A stretch of 64,000 nt of DNA. It comes from Thalassobaculum fulvum. GTDB taxonomy: Bacteria > Pseudomonadota > Alphaproteobacteria > Thalassobaculales > Thalassobaculaceae. Shown in pieces: positions 45,100-54,375 of the stretch. The notes under the pieces are model-generated. The model saw only the letters and a program-made list of their open reading frames with translations. It was not told the origin of the DNA and searched no databases. Numbering within the stretch: the first letter of the stretch is position 1; each line of letters opens with the position of its first letter. The position numbers and the translations under genes are program-made. The stretch is taken from the NCBI RefSeq assembly GCF_014652915.1, contig NZ_BMZS01000001.1:386779-450778 (forward strand). Reading direction: 5' to 3'.

Positions 45100-46803
45100 A
45101 TGGCTAACGCAGCCGTTTCCGAAGACTTCGAGGCCCTGCTCGAGGAATCCTTCGGCCAGGTGCCGTCGATCGAGGGCAGTGTGGTCAAGGGTGTCATCGT
45201 CGGCATCGAGAACGATTTTGCCCTGATCGACGTCGGCCTGAAGTCCGAGGGCCGGGTGGCGCTCAAGGAGTTCACCTCCCCAGGCCAGAAGTCCGAGCTG
45301 AAGGCCGGCGACACCGTCGAGGTCTATGTCGAGCGCCTCGAGGACCGCAACGGCGAGGCGATGCTGAGCCGAGACAAGGCCCGCCGCGAGGAGGCCTGGG
45401 CGCAGCTCGAGAACGCCTTCAACGGCAACGAGCGCGTGACCGGCGTGATCTTCAGCCGGGTCAAGGGCGGCTTCACCGTCGACCTGTCGGGCGCGGTGGC
45501 GTTCCTGCCGGGCTCCCAGGTCGATATCCGGCCGGTGCGCGACATCGGCCCGCTGCTCGGCACCCCGCAGCCGTTCCAGATCCTCAAGATGGACCGCCGC
45601 CGCGGCAACATCGTGGTGTCGCGCCGCGCCGTCCTCGAGGAGAGCCGCGCCGAGGCCCGCTCGGAGCTGGTCGCCTCGCTGAAGGAGGGCATGATCCTCT
45701 CCGGCGTGGTCAAGAACATCACCGACTACGGTGCGTTCGTGGACCTGGGCGGCGTCGACGGCCTGCTGCACGTCACCGACATCGCGTGGCGCCGCATCAA
45801 CCACCCGACCGAGGCCCTGCAGATCGGCCAGACCGTGAAGGTGCAGGTCATCCGCTTCAACCCGGAGACCCAGCGCATCTCGCTCGGCATGAAGCAGCTC
45901 GAGGCCGATCCGTGGGAGGGCGTGGAGCTCAAGTACCCGGTCGGCACCAAGTTCACCGGCCGCGTGACCAACATCACCGACTACGGCGCCTTCGTGGAGC
46001 TGGAGCCGGGGATCGAGGGCCTGGTGCACGTCTCCGAGATGAGCTGGACCAAGAAGAACGTCCATCCGGGCAAGATCGTCTCCACCTCCCAGGAGGTCGA
46101 GGTGATGATCCTGGACGTCGACCCGAACAAGCGCCGGATCTCGCTCGGTCTCAAGCAGTGCATGGGCAATCCGTGGGACGAGTTCGCGGAGAAGTTCCCG
46201 GCCGGCACCGAGATCGAGGGCGAGGTCAAGAACATCACCGAGTTCGGTCTGTTCGTCGGCCTGCCGGGCGAGATCGACGGCATGGTGCACCTGTCCGACA
46301 TCGACTGGGAGACCCCGGGCGAGGAGGCGATCCAGACCTTCAAGAAGGGCGACATGGTCAAGACCAAGGTCTTGGACGTGGACACCGAGAAGGAGCGCAT
46401 CTCGCTGGGCATCAAGCAGCTGACCAGCGATCCGTTCGCGGCCGGCGCCGCCGGCCTGAAGAAGGGCGGCGTGGTGACCTGCACGGTCACCCAGATCACC
46501 GATGGCGGCATCGAGGTCAGCCTGAGCGACGGCATGACCGGCTTCATCCGCAAGTCGGACCTGGCGCGCGACCGTCAGGACCAGCGGCCGGAGCGTTTCG
46601 CGGTCGGTGAGAAGGTCGACGCCAAGGTCACCAACATCGACAGCAAGAGCCGCAAGGTCACGCTCTCCATCAAGGCCCGCGAGGTTGCCGAGGAGAAGCA
46701 GGCGATGGCCGAGTACGGTTCCTCCGACAGCGGGGCCAGCCTGGGTGATATCCTGGGTGCCGCACTCCGCCAGAAGGAAGAGAAGGGCCGCCAGGGCGAC
46801 TGA
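45100..46803 (+). CDS. rpsA: 30S ribosomal protein S1
   Basis: 567 residues with six S1 RNA-binding domains; repeats such as GVVKNITDYGAFVDLGGVDGLLHVTDI and GRVTNITDYGAFVELEPGIEGLVHVSEM are clear. It binds mRNA upstream of the start codon and helps initiation on the 30S subunit. The start ATG 45100 follows TTTGAGGAGAG. A 191-bp leader separates it from cmk, long enough for S1 autoregulation or an own promoter. A hairpin with TTT follows the stop, so ihfB probably has its own promoter. Confidence 0.97.
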   Translation: MANAAVSEDFEALLEESFGQVPSIEGSVVKGVIVGIENDFALIDVGLKSEGRVALKEFTSPGQKSELKAGDTVEVYVERLEDRNGEAMLSRDKARREEAWAQLENAFNGNERVTGVIFSRVKGGFTVDLSGAVAFLPGSQVDIRPVRDIGPLLGTPQPFQILKMDRRRGNIVVSRRAVLEESRAEARSELVASLKEGMILSGVVKNITDYGAFVDLGGVDGLLHVTDIAWRRINHPTEALQIGQTVKVQVIRFNPETQRISLGMKQLEADPWEGVELKYPVGTKFTGRVTNITDYGAFVELEPGIEGLVHVSEMSWTKKNVHPGKIVSTSQEVEVMILDVDPNKRRISLGLKQCMGNPWDEFAEKFPAGTEIEGEVKNITEFGLFVGLPGEIDGMVHLSDIDWETPGEEAIQTFKKGDMVKTKVLDVDTEKERISLGIKQLTSDPFAAGAAGLKKGGVVTCTVTQITDGGIEVSLSDGMTGFIRKSDLARDRQDQRPERFAVGEKVDAKVTNIDSKSRKVTLSIKAREVAEEKQAMAEYGSSDSGASLGDILGAALRQKEEKGRQGD

Positions 46804-46827
46804 TTCCAGTCGTTCCGGGAGTCCGGA

Positions 46828-46859
46828 GGGGCCGTCTGCCGCGAGGTGGGCGGCCCTTT
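46828..46859 (+). terminator. Rho-independent terminator of rpsA
   Basis: Stem GGGCCG (46829-46834) / CGGCCC (46851-46856), with additional partial pairing inside, followed by TTT, 25 bp past the rpsA stop. Confidence 0.65.
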
Positions 46860-47021
46860 CCGATTCCTTGCATGCCATGTTGTTCGAAAAACGGTTCTAT
46901 TAGAGATACTTACGCTTGACGCATCCTCGCTTCGCTGGCAATGTCTGCTATGGGGCGGGTTCGTGCACCGACGACAGTGCGCCGGCCGCTTCGCGACTGG
47001 GAATCGCGGAGGTTCGCGATC

Positions 47022-47300
47022 ATGACGAAGTCAGAATTGATCGCACGGCTGGCGGAAGCCAACCCGCACCTGTTTCAGCGGGACGTCGAGCGGATCGTGT
47101 CGACGATTTTCGACGAGATCTCCAACGCCCTGGCTCGCGGCGACCGCGTGGAACTGCGCGGCTTCGGCGCGTTCTCCGTCAAGCGTCGCGACGCCCGGGT
47201 CGGCCGCAACCCCCGCACCGGGGAGGCCGTGAAGGTGGAGTCGAAGTACGTCCCGTTCTTCAAGACCGGCAAGCTGCTGCGCGACAAGCTGAATACCTAG
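47022..47300 (+). CDS. ihfB: Integration host factor subunit beta
   Basis: 92 residues from ATG 47022 with GGAGG upstream. HU/IHF fold: [18 protein letters not shown] start, the dimer helix region, [26 protein letters not shown] with the DNA-intercalating proline arm, and [15 protein letters not shown] at the end. With the alpha subunit it bends DNA at specific sites for replication, recombination and transcription. It follows rpsA as in most alphaproteobacteria. Confidence 0.95.
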   Translation: MTKSELIARLAEANPHLFQRDVERIVSTIFDEISNALARGDRVELRGFGAFSVKRRDARVGRNPRTGEAVKVESKYVPFFKTGKLLRDKLNT

Positions 47301-47325
47301 GCGTCGCGTCACCTGTTCCTTCCGT

Positions 47326-47464
47326 CCTCATCCCGGGCGGAGCGCCTGCGCGAGCGGGTGAGCCGAACCGGGACCTGTCGATTGCCCGCGACGGGGCATG
47401 CGACACCCGTGACCAGACCGGTCCCGGATCCGTACCGCTGTTCGCGGCCCGGTCCGGGATGAGG
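47326..47464. repeat. Palindromic intergenic repeat, copy D (inside-out arrangement)
   Basis: Outer arms cctcatcccgg (47326-47336) and ccgggatgagg (47454-47464) and inner arms aaccgggacc (47366-47375) and ggtcccgg (47420-47427). The same two arm sequences as the other copies are present, but the CATCCCGG arms are outermost. It lies between convergent ihfB and the MocR gene. Confidence 0.75.
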
Positions 47465-47485
47465 CGAGGGGGTATGGCTCCGGGA

Positions 47486-49018
47486 CTACCGGCCCGCCGC
47501 CCCGCGCCCGGCCGCGTCGATCGCCTCGCGCACCATCCGCGCCGCCCAGCCGGCGCGCGCCCGCGGCAGCGACGCGAAGCCGATCAGCAGTCCGTTGCGG
47601 CGGGCGGCCTCCCGGTAGAAGCCCGACAGCGGCGCCGGCGACACGCCGCGCGCCCGCGCCGCCTCGACCACCGCCCGATCGCCCGGCCCGCCCTCCAGGT
47701 CGACCGTCAGGTTGATGCCGGTCTCCGGCCGCTCGACCCGGGCCCGCGGGCCGAGGGCGGCCTCCAGCGCGTCGGCGAGGGCGTCGCGGCGGTCGCGGTA
47801 CAGGGTGCGCATCCGGCGCAGGTGCCCGGCCATGTGGCCGTCGTCCAGGAAGCGCGCCAGGATCACCTGGGCGTCCAGCGCCGGCTGCCGGTCGAAATGC
47901 CCGCGCAGCCGGACCAGCGGCTCGGCCAGCGGCGAGGGCGCGGCGACGAAGCCGATGCGCAGCGCCGGCGCCAGCGCCTTCGAGACGGTGCCGACGTAGA
48001 GCACGCGTCCGGCCCCGTCGAGCGCCTTCAAAGGCGGCACCGGCTTGCCGCCGTAGCGGAACTCGCCGTCGTAGTCGTCCTCCAGGACCCACGGCCCGCC
48101 GGCGCCGGTCCCGTCGTTGCCGACCGCGCCGGCCCAGTCGACCAGCGCGCGCCGCCGGGCCAGCGACAGGGTCACGCCGAGCGGGAAGTGATGGGTCGGG
48201 GTCACCGTCACCAGCCGGGCGTCGCCCGCCGCCCGCCGGGCCGCCGCCACGTCCAGCCCCTCGCCGTCGACCGGCACCGGCACCAGCCGGGCGCCGGTCG
48301 CCGCCATCGGCCCGCGCAGGCCGGGATAGCACGGCTCCTCCAGCACCACCGCGTCGCCCGGGTCGAGCAGGGCGCGCGCCACCAGGTCGATGGCCTGCTG
48401 GGCGCCGGAGGTGACGATGATCGCGTCGGGGTCGAGCGACAGGCCACGGAACGCGCCGAGATAGCGCGCCAGCGCCTGGCGCAGCACCGGATGCCCGGCC
48501 GGGTCGCCGTAGCCGAAGTCGGTGGCCGGGGTCTCGCGCCAGAACCGGCCGGCCAGCCGCGCCCACACCCGCCCCGGGAACGCGTCCAGGCCCGGCCGGC
48601 CGGGCTGCAGGGGTTCCGGGATCGCGCCGGAACCGGAGCCGGCGGTGCCGACCCGCTCGTCCAGCATGATCCGGGCGGCCCGGGCCAGCCGCACCGGCGG
48701 CCGCTCGACCGGCATCGCGCGGGCGGCCGGCGGGACCGTCGGCGTCAGGTCCGGCAGGTCGCGCGCCACCCGGGTGCCGCCGCCGCGCCGGCCCTCGACA
48801 TAGCCCTCCGCCGCCAGCCGCTCGTAGGCCAGGCTGACGGTGTTGCGCGCCACCGCCATCTGCTCGGCCAGGCTGCGGGTCGAGGGCAGCCGCGCGCCGG
48901 GCCCGAGGCGGCCGTCGGCGATCGCCCGGCGGAAGAACGCGGCGATCTGCTCCTGCATCGGCGTGGTCTCGGCGCGGTCGACCTGGAACACGCTCCAGAC
49001 CGGCAAGGCGTCCGCCAT
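47486..49018 (-). CDS. MocR/PdxR-type regulator (GntR-aminotransferase fusion)
   Basis: 510 residues from ATG 49018. The N-terminal GntR winged helix (MQEQIAAFFRRAIADGRLGPGARLPSTRSLAEQMAVARNTVSLAYERLAAEGYV) is fused to a fold-type I aminotransferase-like domain, with the PLP lysine in GTVSKALAPALRIGF and the EDDYDGEFRY segment. MocR regulators use PLP or its adduct as effector to control vitamin B6, GABA or amino-acid genes. It is divergent from a PaiB-like FMN-binding gene across a 97-bp region, so that gene is its likely target. Effector not predictable. Confidence 0.93.
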   Translation of the reverse strand: MADALPVWSVFQVDRAETTPMQEQIAAFFRRAIADGRLGPGARLPSTRSLAEQMAVARNTVSLAYERLAAEGYVEGRRGGGTRVARDLPDLTPTVPPAARAMPVERPPVRLARAARIMLDERVGTAGSGSGAIPEPLQPGRPGLDAFPGRVWARLAGRFWRETPATDFGYGDPAGHPVLRQALARYLGAFRGLSLDPDAIIVTSGAQQAIDLVARALLDPGDAVVLEEPCYPGLRGPMAATGARLVPVPVDGEGLDVAAARRAAGDARLVTVTPTHHFPLGVTLSLARRRALVDWAGAVGNDGTGAGGPWVLEDDYDGEFRYGGKPVPPLKALDGAGRVLYVGTVSKALAPALRIGFVAAPSPLAEPLVRLRGHFDRQPALDAQVILARFLDDGHMAGHLRRMRTLYRDRRDALADALEAALGPRARVERPETGINLTVDLEGGPGDRAVVEAARARGVSPAPLSGFYREAARRNGLLIGFASLPRARAGWAARMVREAIDAAGRGAAGR

Positions 49019-49033
49019 TCCTTGGCCCCATGT

Positions 49034-49055
49034 ATGAGTCGACTTTGGCCCTCAT
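49034..49055. promoter_or_regulatory. Possible MocR operator
   Basis: ATGAG-N12-CTCAT inverted repeat in the 97-bp divergent region between the MocR and PaiB-like genes. It is short and low-specificity; supported by position only. Confidence 0.3.
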
Positions 49056-49115
49056 GATACGACCAAATGGCGCGTAAGCGAACCGCCGTTCCATCCGCCG
49101 CCAACGGTGACAGCG

Positions 49116-49760
49116 ATGTACATCCCGCCCGCCTTCCGGCTCGAAGACCGCGATGCGACCCTCGAGACCATGCGCGCCAACCCGTTCGCCCTGCTGGTGG
49201 TGGCGACCGCCCGTGGCGAACTCGAGATCACCCACCTGCCGGTGCTGCTGGACGCGGATGGAGACGACCTGACCCTGCGCGGCCACGTCTCCAGGGCCAA
49301 TCCGACGGCCGGCCTGATCGCGGGATCGACCGCCGAGGCCCCGGTCAGGGCGACGCTGGTGTTCTCCGGTCCGAACGCCTACGTCTCGCCGGACTGGTAC
49401 GAAGCGGAGAACCAGGTGCCGACCTGGAACTACGTCGCGGTGCACGCGTCCGGCCCGCTGCAGCCCGTCGCCGAGCCGGCCGAGGTCGAGCGCCTGCTGG
49501 CCGATCTGTCGGCGGTGCACGAGGCGGCGCTGGCGCCGAAGCAGCCCTGGACCCTGGGCAAGATGGCGCCGGGCCTGCTCGAGCGGATGATGAAGGGCAT
49601 CGTCGCGTTCCGGCTGCCGGTCGAGCGCCTGGAGGCCAAGGCCAAGCTGTCGCAGAACAAGGGCGAGGCCGACCGCGGCGGCGTGGTCGCGGCGCTCGAC
49701 GCGCTCGGCGGCCCGGACGCGGCGGCGACCGCGGCCTGGATGCGGCGGCTGGCCGGGTAG
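49116..49760 (+). CDS. FMN-binding split-barrel protein (PaiB family)
   Basis: 214 residues from ATG 49116; a GTG at 49107 is in frame. Characteristic PaiB motifs: MYIPPAFRLEDRDATLETMRANPFALLV, LEITHLPVLLD, RGHVSRANP, FSGPNAYVSPDWY and PTWNYVAVHA. The family binds FMN and was named for repression of degradative enzymes and sporulation in Bacillus; in proteobacteria it may be a flavin-dependent enzyme rather than a regulator. Its divergence from a MocR regulator suggests that PLP- or amine-related signals control it. It converges with the hydrolase gene. Confidence 0.9.
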   Translation: MYIPPAFRLEDRDATLETMRANPFALLVVATARGELEITHLPVLLDADGDDLTLRGHVSRANPTAGLIAGSTAEAPVRATLVFSGPNAYVSPDWYEAENQVPTWNYVAVHASGPLQPVAEPAEVERLLADLSAVHEAALAPKQPWTLGKMAPGLLERMMKGIVAFRLPVERLEAKAKLSQNKGEADRGGVVAALDALGGPDAAATAAWMRRLAG

Positions 49761-49764
49761 CCGG

Positions 49765-50577
49765 TCAGGTCCGGGCGGCCAGCGCTTCCTCGACCGCCGT
49801 CGCCACGGCGTCGGCCGCCAGCGCCGGCGCCATGTGGCCGAGTCCGGGCAGGCAGCACGCCCGCGCGGTCGGCAGGCGCTGCGCCAGCCGTTGTGCGAAG
49901 CGGGCGGCCAGCGCCATCGAGCGGTCGCCGTACAGCACCGTGGTCGGGGTCGTGACCGTCGGCCAGAAGCCGGCCGGCAGCGTGTAGTCGGCGACCGTCG
50001 CGGTCTCGACCGCCAGCCGCTCGGCGTCGGCCAGCAGCCGCTCGCGCAGCTTCGGCGGCAGGGCGCCCCAGCGGGCCTCGTTCCAGGCCTCGATGAAGGC
50101 GGCCAGCGCCGGCTCCGGGTCGCCGCGGTCGACGCCCTCGCGGATCCGCCGGATCATCCCGCGCTCCAGGGCGCCGAGCGCCCGGTCCTCGGGGTCGTCG
50201 CGGTCGAGCGAGGCGTGGACGATCGGCTCGAACAGCACCAGCGCCGCCAGGTCGTCGCGGCCGGCGGCCGCCAGCAGCGCCGTCAGTCCGCCCATGGAAT
50301 GGCCGAACAGCAGGACCGGCCGGCCGCCGGACCGCAGCGCCCAGCGCGCCACCGCCAGATGCGCCTGCACCGGATGGTCGGCGCCGGCCACCCGGGTGCC
50401 GCCGTAGCCGTGCAGGGCGGGGGCCACGATCCGCCGGCCCGGGCGCAGCAGCCGCTCGGCCAGCGGCCCGAAGCCCCAGGGGCCGGCGGCCAGCGCGTGC
50501 AGCAGCACCACCAGGTCCTCGCCGTCGCCCCACTCCAGGGTCTCGACGGTGCCGAAGTCGGTCTCGTGCAGGGGCAT
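49765..50577 (-). CDS. Alpha/beta-fold hydrolase
   Basis: 270 residues. The nucleophile elbow is LLFGHSMGGLTALL (Ser in GHSMGG), the oxyanion region VVLLHALAAGPWGF follows the first strand, and the catalytic His is in LPGLGHMAP. The acid is probably in VLYGDRSM. It is a soluble esterase, lyase or thioesterase. It lies 39 bp downstream of the feruloyl-CoA-synthase-like gene in one operon, so hydrolysis of an aryl or acyl-CoA or ester intermediate is possible. Substrate unknown. Confidence 0.87.
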   Translation of the reverse strand: MPLHETDFGTVETLEWGDGEDLVVLLHALAAGPWGFGPLAERLLRPGRRIVAPALHGYGGTRVAGADHPVQAHLAVARWALRSGGRPVLLFGHSMGGLTALLAAAGRDDLAALVLFEPIVHASLDRDDPEDRALGALERGMIRRIREGVDRGDPEPALAAFIEAWNEARWGALPPKLRERLLADAERLAVETATVADYTLPAGFWPTVTTPTTVLYGDRSMALAARFAQRLAQRLPTARACCLPGLGHMAPALAADAVATAVEEALAART

Positions 50578-50616
50578 CGGGGCTCCGGGAAGACTGCGCT
50601 GCGAGAACAGGGGCGC

Positions 50617-52413
50617 TCAGGCCACGATCACCGCCTCGCCCGGCGGCTCGGCGTACAGCGCCTCGACGTCGGCGGCCCGGCGCTCCAGGGCGCCGCGCTG
50701 GTTGATGTAGCCCTTGTCGGTGATCTCGCCGGACTCGACGTCCGGCGGCTCGGTCAGCAGCAGGGCCCGGGTAATCGCGGTGCTGGACGAGGGATAGGCG
50801 GCATTGTGCGCCGCCAGGCCCCTGCGGACGGTCTCGCGCACCGCCGGGTGGGCCAGCACCGTGGCCGGGTCGGTTTCCTTCGGCAGCCCGGCGATCCGGG
50901 CGCACTCCCCGAGGTTCGGGAAGACCAGGATGGCGATGCTGTTCCGGTCCTGACCGGCAACCACCACGTCCTGGGCGACCGGCGCGCAGGCGGCGATGGC
51001 GGCCAGCCTGAGGGTGCCGGCGGCGACCCAGGTGCCGGTCAGCAGCTTGAAGTCCTCGGCCAGCCGGCCGTCGAACACCAGGCCGGCCTCCGGCCGGTCC
51101 GGGTCGGTCATCCGGACCGCGTCGCCGCTCTTCCAGAACCCCTCCTCGTCGAACGCCTCGGCGGTGCGCTCCGGGTCGTTCAGGTAGCCGGGGGTTATGT
51201 GCGGCCCGCGCATGGCGACCGACAGCTTGCCGGTCTCCGGCCGCAGCAGCACTTCGGAGCCGGGCACCGGCACCCCGATCACCCCGGTGTGCTCGGTCGG
51301 GTGGTGGGCGCCGATCGCCAGCGGCGCGGTCTCGGTCGAGCCGTAGCCGGTGGTGACCGTCGGCCGCCGGCCGGTCGCCGCCAGCCCGAGCGCCTCCAGC
51401 CGCTCGCGCAGGCTCTGCGGCAGGCTGGCGCCGCCGTAGAACAGCAGGTCGAGCTCGGCGAAGAACCGGTCGCGCAGGTCGGCGTCGGCCTCCAGGTACG
51501 GCAGCAGCGCGTCGTAGCCGCGCGGCACGTTGAGGTACAGGGTCGGCGACACCGACCGCAGGTTCTCGACGGTCCGGCCGATGTCCGACGGCACCGGCCG
51601 GCCGGTGTCGATGTGCAGGGTGCCGCCGCGGGCCAGCGCCATGTTGAGGTTGTGGTTGCCGCCGAAGGTGTGGCTCCACGGCATCCAGTCGACCAGCACC
51701 GGCGGCCGGCGCGTCAGGAACGGCCAGATCTGCGCCAGCATCTGCTGGTTGGCGCACAGCATGCGGTGGGTGTTGATCACGCCCTTCGGCCCGCCGGTCG
51801 AGCCCGAGGTGAACAGCACCTTGGCGACGGTCTCCGGGCCGAGTCCGGCCAGCCGGGCGTCGACCGCCGCGGTCTCCGGCGTCTCGGCGAGCGCACCGAC
51901 GGTTTCCGGGTCGAGCACCGGCACCTCGCCGTCGAGGCCGAGGGCGGCGATCGCCCGGCCGAAGCGCTCGGGATCGGCGGCATAGACCGCCCGCGGCCGC
52001 AATCGGCCGGCCACCGCCCTGAGCCGGGCGAACTCGCCGGCGCCGACGGCGTAGGCGGTCGACACCGGGCACACCGGCAGGCCGGCGTACAGCGCCGCGA
52101 ACTGCACCACCGCGTGGTCGATGGCGTTGTCGGAGATCACCAGGACCGGGTCGCCGACCGCGAGCCCCAGGTCGATCAGCGCCTGGGCCAGGCCGCGGGC
52201 CCGGCGGCGCATCTCGCCGAAGCCGATGCCGCGCCAGCCGTCGCCGTCGCGCTCGGCCAGGAAGACGCGGTCCGGGTGCTCGGCGGCGCGTGCCTCGAGA
52301 TGATGGCAGAGCGTCGGCGGAAAGGCGCCGAGCGGGGTGCGCGAACGGAGCAGGACGCTGCCGTCGGGCCGGTCCTCCCGCGCGATGTCGGGCGTCGCGA
52401 ACAGGCCGTGCAC
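50617..52413 (-). CDS. Feruloyl-CoA synthase-like AMP-forming acyl/aryl-CoA ligase
   Basis: 598 residues from GTG 52413, chosen because GGGAGGTGG precedes it by 5-6 nt; upstream residues are low-complexity. ANL-superfamily motifs: VLFTSGSTGGPKGVIN (P-loop), VTTGYGSTETAP, and DGRLAEDFKLLTGTWVAAGTLR, the last being typical of the feruloyl-CoA synthase branch, with DKGYINQR near the C-terminus. It activates a carboxylic acid with ATP and joins it to CoA. The usual fcs partner (enoyl-CoA hydratase/aldolase, ech) is not adjacent, so the substrate may differ from ferulate. It is followed by an alpha/beta hydrolase. Confidence 0.85.
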   Translation of the reverse strand: MHGLFATPDIAREDRPDGSVLLRSRTPLGAFPPTLCHHLEARAAEHPDRVFLAERDGDGWRGIGFGEMRRRARGLAQALIDLGLAVGDPVLVISDNAIDHAVVQFAALYAGLPVCPVSTAYAVGAGEFARLRAVAGRLRPRAVYAADPERFGRAIAALGLDGEVPVLDPETVGALAETPETAAVDARLAGLGPETVAKVLFTSGSTGGPKGVINTHRMLCANQQMLAQIWPFLTRRPPVLVDWMPWSHTFGGNHNLNMALARGGTLHIDTGRPVPSDIGRTVENLRSVSPTLYLNVPRGYDALLPYLEADADLRDRFFAELDLLFYGGASLPQSLRERLEALGLAATGRRPTVTTGYGSTETAPLAIGAHHPTEHTGVIGVPVPGSEVLLRPETGKLSVAMRGPHITPGYLNDPERTAEAFDEEGFWKSGDAVRMTDPDRPEAGLVFDGRLAEDFKLLTGTWVAAGTLRLAAIAACAPVAQDVVVAGQDRNSIAILVFPNLGECARIAGLPKETDPATVLAHPAVRETVRRGLAAHNAAYPSSSTAITRALLLTEPPDVESGEITDKGYINQRGALERRAADVEALYAEPPGEAVIVA

Positions 52414-52595
52414 CGGCCACCTCCCTGTCTCGGGGGGCCGGTCCCGGGACGATGCGGCATTGGCATGTCCCCCGGCAGGCCCCATTTTCCGGAAAGGCTA
52501 GCGGGCCGGTGCGGCGTTGTCCAAGCCGCCGCATTGCCCGGGGACGGGGCCGCCGATATGGTGCGCGGCGAGCGAGCGAGGCGAGGAGACAGAGC

Positions 52596-52973
52596 ATGGC
52601 GCGACGCAACTGGGCGGTCCGGGCGGTGTCGTTCGTGGTCGTGTTCCCGATCACCGTGCTGGTGATCCTGTTCGCGGTCTCCAACCTGGACGCCGTGCCG
52701 ATCAGGCTGTGGCCGGTTCCGGGCGAGATCGAGGTGTCGCTGTCGCTGGTGGTGCTGCCGGCGCTCGGGCTGGGGCTGCTGATCGGCGAGGTGATCGCCT
52801 GGGCCGGCGAACTCGGGCACAAGCGGCGCGCGGATCGGGCGGAGAGGCGCGCCGAGGACCTGGAGCGCGAGATCGCCGTCATGCGCATCCGCGAGGAGGA
52901 GATCCGGGCCCGCGCCGTGCCGGCGGAGCGCCGCCCGGCCCTGGTCGACCGGCGCCCCGGGAAGGCCGCATGA
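52596..52973 (+). CDS. LapA-domain (DUF1049) inner-membrane protein
   Basis: 125 residues from ATG 52596 with GAGGAGA upstream. Two membrane segments (about 9-29 and 46-68) flank the motif FAVSNLDAVPIRLWPVPGEIEVSLSLVVLPALGLGLLIGE, and a charged coiled-coil tail (RRADRAERRAEDLEREIAVMR) is cytoplasmic. The E. coli homologue LapA helps LPS assembly with LapB. In alphaproteobacteria it is often upstream of pyrF, as here, with a 4-bp ATGA overlap. Confidence 0.9.
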   Translation: MARRNWAVRAVSFVVVFPITVLVILFAVSNLDAVPIRLWPVPGEIEVSLSLVVLPALGLGLLIGEVIAWAGELGHKRRADRAERRAEDLEREIAVMRIREEEIRARAVPAERRPALVDRRPGKAA

Positions 52974-53728
52974 CACGTTTTCCGATCCAGTCCAAGGCGC
53001 CGATCCGGCCGAAGGACCGCATCCTCGTCGGCATCGACACCCCGGACCGCGGCGTCGCCATCGGCCTCGCCGAGCGGCTCGGCGACTCGGTCGGCGGCAT
53101 CAAGCTCGGCATGGAGTTCTTCAACGCCCAGGGCCCCGACGGCATCCGGGCGGTCGCCGGCACGACGCCGCTGTTCCTGGACCTGAAGTACCACGACATC
53201 CCGAACACCGTGGCCGGTGCGGTGCGCTCGGCGGTCGCGGCCTGCCGGCCGCTGATCCTGAACGTCCACGCCGCCGGCGGCGGCGCGATGATGCGGGCGG
53301 CGGTGGAGGCCAACCGCGAGACCGCCGAGTCGGTCGGGATCGCCCGGCCCAAGCTGATCGCGGTGACGGTGCTGACCAGCCTGGACGACGGCGACCTGGA
53401 GGCGGTCGGGCAGCGCGGCCCGGCGGCCGAGCAGGTGGTGCGGCTGGCGCGGCTGGCGCAGGATTCCGGCTGCGACGGCGTCGTGTGCTCGCCACTGGAG
53501 ATCGCCGCGATCCGGGCGGCCTGCGGCCCGGACTTCCTGCTGGTGGTGCCCGGCATCCGGCCGGCCGGCAGCGGCGACGACGACCAGAAGCGGGTGATGA
53601 CGCCCGGCCGGGCGGTCGCCGCCGGCGCCGACTACCTGGTGATCGGGCGGCCGATCACCCGGGCCGACGATCCGGCCGGGGCCGCCCGGGTGATCGCCCT
53701 GGATATCGCCGCGGAAACGATGGGATGA
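52970..53728 (+). CDS. pyrF: Orotidine 5'-phosphate decarboxylase
   Basis: 252 residues from ATG 52970, coupled to lapA. It converts OMP to UMP, the last step of de novo pyrimidine synthesis. It is a TIM barrel with RILVGIDTPDRGVAIGLAERLG, the catalytic Lys-Asp pair in DLKYHDIPNTV and the phosphate site VVPGIRPAGSGDDDQKRVMTP. Its stop overlaps the trpF start, so pyrimidine and tryptophan genes are translated together here. Confidence 0.96.
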   Translation: MTRFPIQSKAPIRPKDRILVGIDTPDRGVAIGLAERLGDSVGGIKLGMEFFNAQGPDGIRAVAGTTPLFLDLKYHDIPNTVAGAVRSAVAACRPLILNVHAAGGGAMMRAAVEANRETAESVGIARPKLIAVTVLTSLDDGDLEAVGQRGPAAEQVVRLARLAQDSGCDGVVCSPLEIAAIRAACGPDFLLVVPGIRPAGSGDDDQKRVMTPGRAVAAGADYLVIGRPITRADDPAGAARVIALDIAAETMG

Positions 53729-54375
53729 CCGGCGTCCTGGTCAAGATCTGCGGCATCAACGACCCGGTCGCGGCCCGTGCCGCGGGCGAGGCCGGGGCCG
53801 ACATGGTCGGCTTCGTGTTCTTCCCGAGGAGCCCGCGCGCGGTGACGCCGGAGCGGGCCGTCGAACTGGCGCGCGAGCTGCCGGCCGGGATCACCCGGGT
53901 GGCGCTGCTGGTCGACGCCGACGACGCGCTGGTCGACGCGGTGGCCGCGACCGGGGTGATCGACCTGCTGCAACTCCACGGCAAGGAGAGCCCGGAGCGG
54001 GTCGCCGAGATCAAGGCGCGCACCGGCCTGCCGGTGATGAAGGTGCTCAGCGTCGCCGACCGGGCCGACGTCGAGGCGGCGCAGGCCTATGACGGCGTCG
54101 CCGACCGCATCATGTTCGACGCCAGGCCGCCGAAGGACATGGCCGGCGCCCTGCCGGGCGGCAACGCGCTGTCGTTCGACTGGCACCTGCTGGAGGGGCT
54201 GGTCCTGGCGACGCCCTGGACCCTGGCCGGCGGGCTGAACGCCGGCAACGTCGCCGAGGCGATCCGCCTGACCGGGGTGCGCTCGGTCGACACCTCCTCG
54301 GGGGTCGAGGACCGGCCGGGGGTGAAGAGCCCGGACAAGATCCGCGGCTTCGTGGCGGCGGCGAAGGCGGGGTAG
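53725..54375 (+). CDS. trpF: Phosphoribosylanthranilate isomerase
   Basis: 216 residues from ATG 53725 (ATGA overlap with pyrF). It catalyses the Amadori rearrangement of phosphoribosylanthranilate in tryptophan synthesis. TIM barrel motifs include [11 protein letters not shown] with the catalytic Cys, [25 protein letters not shown], catalytic-region FDARPP and [14 protein letters not shown] 103-bp gap separates it from trpB, where nothing but a Shine-Dalgarno is seen. Confidence 0.96.
   Translation: MTGVLVKICGINDPVAARAAGEAGADMVGFVFFPRSPRAVTPERAVELARELPAGITRVALLVDADDALVDAVAATGVIDLLQLHGKESPERVAEIKARTGLPVMKVLSVADRADVEAAQAYDGVADRIMFDARPPKDMAGALPGGNALSFDWHLLEGLVLATPWTLAGGLNAGNVAEAIRLTGVRSVDTSSGVEDRPGVKSPDKIRGFVAAAKAG

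Noticed and set aside
46915-46946. TTGACG upstream of ihfB as a sigma70 -35
   Set aside because: No acceptable -10 at 16-18 nt; the best TATA-like match is too far away.
49430-53269. 1279-codon minus-strand open frame
   Set aside because: A third-frame shadow spanning the hydrolase, CoA ligase and pyrF; the real genes have domain motifs and ribosome sites.
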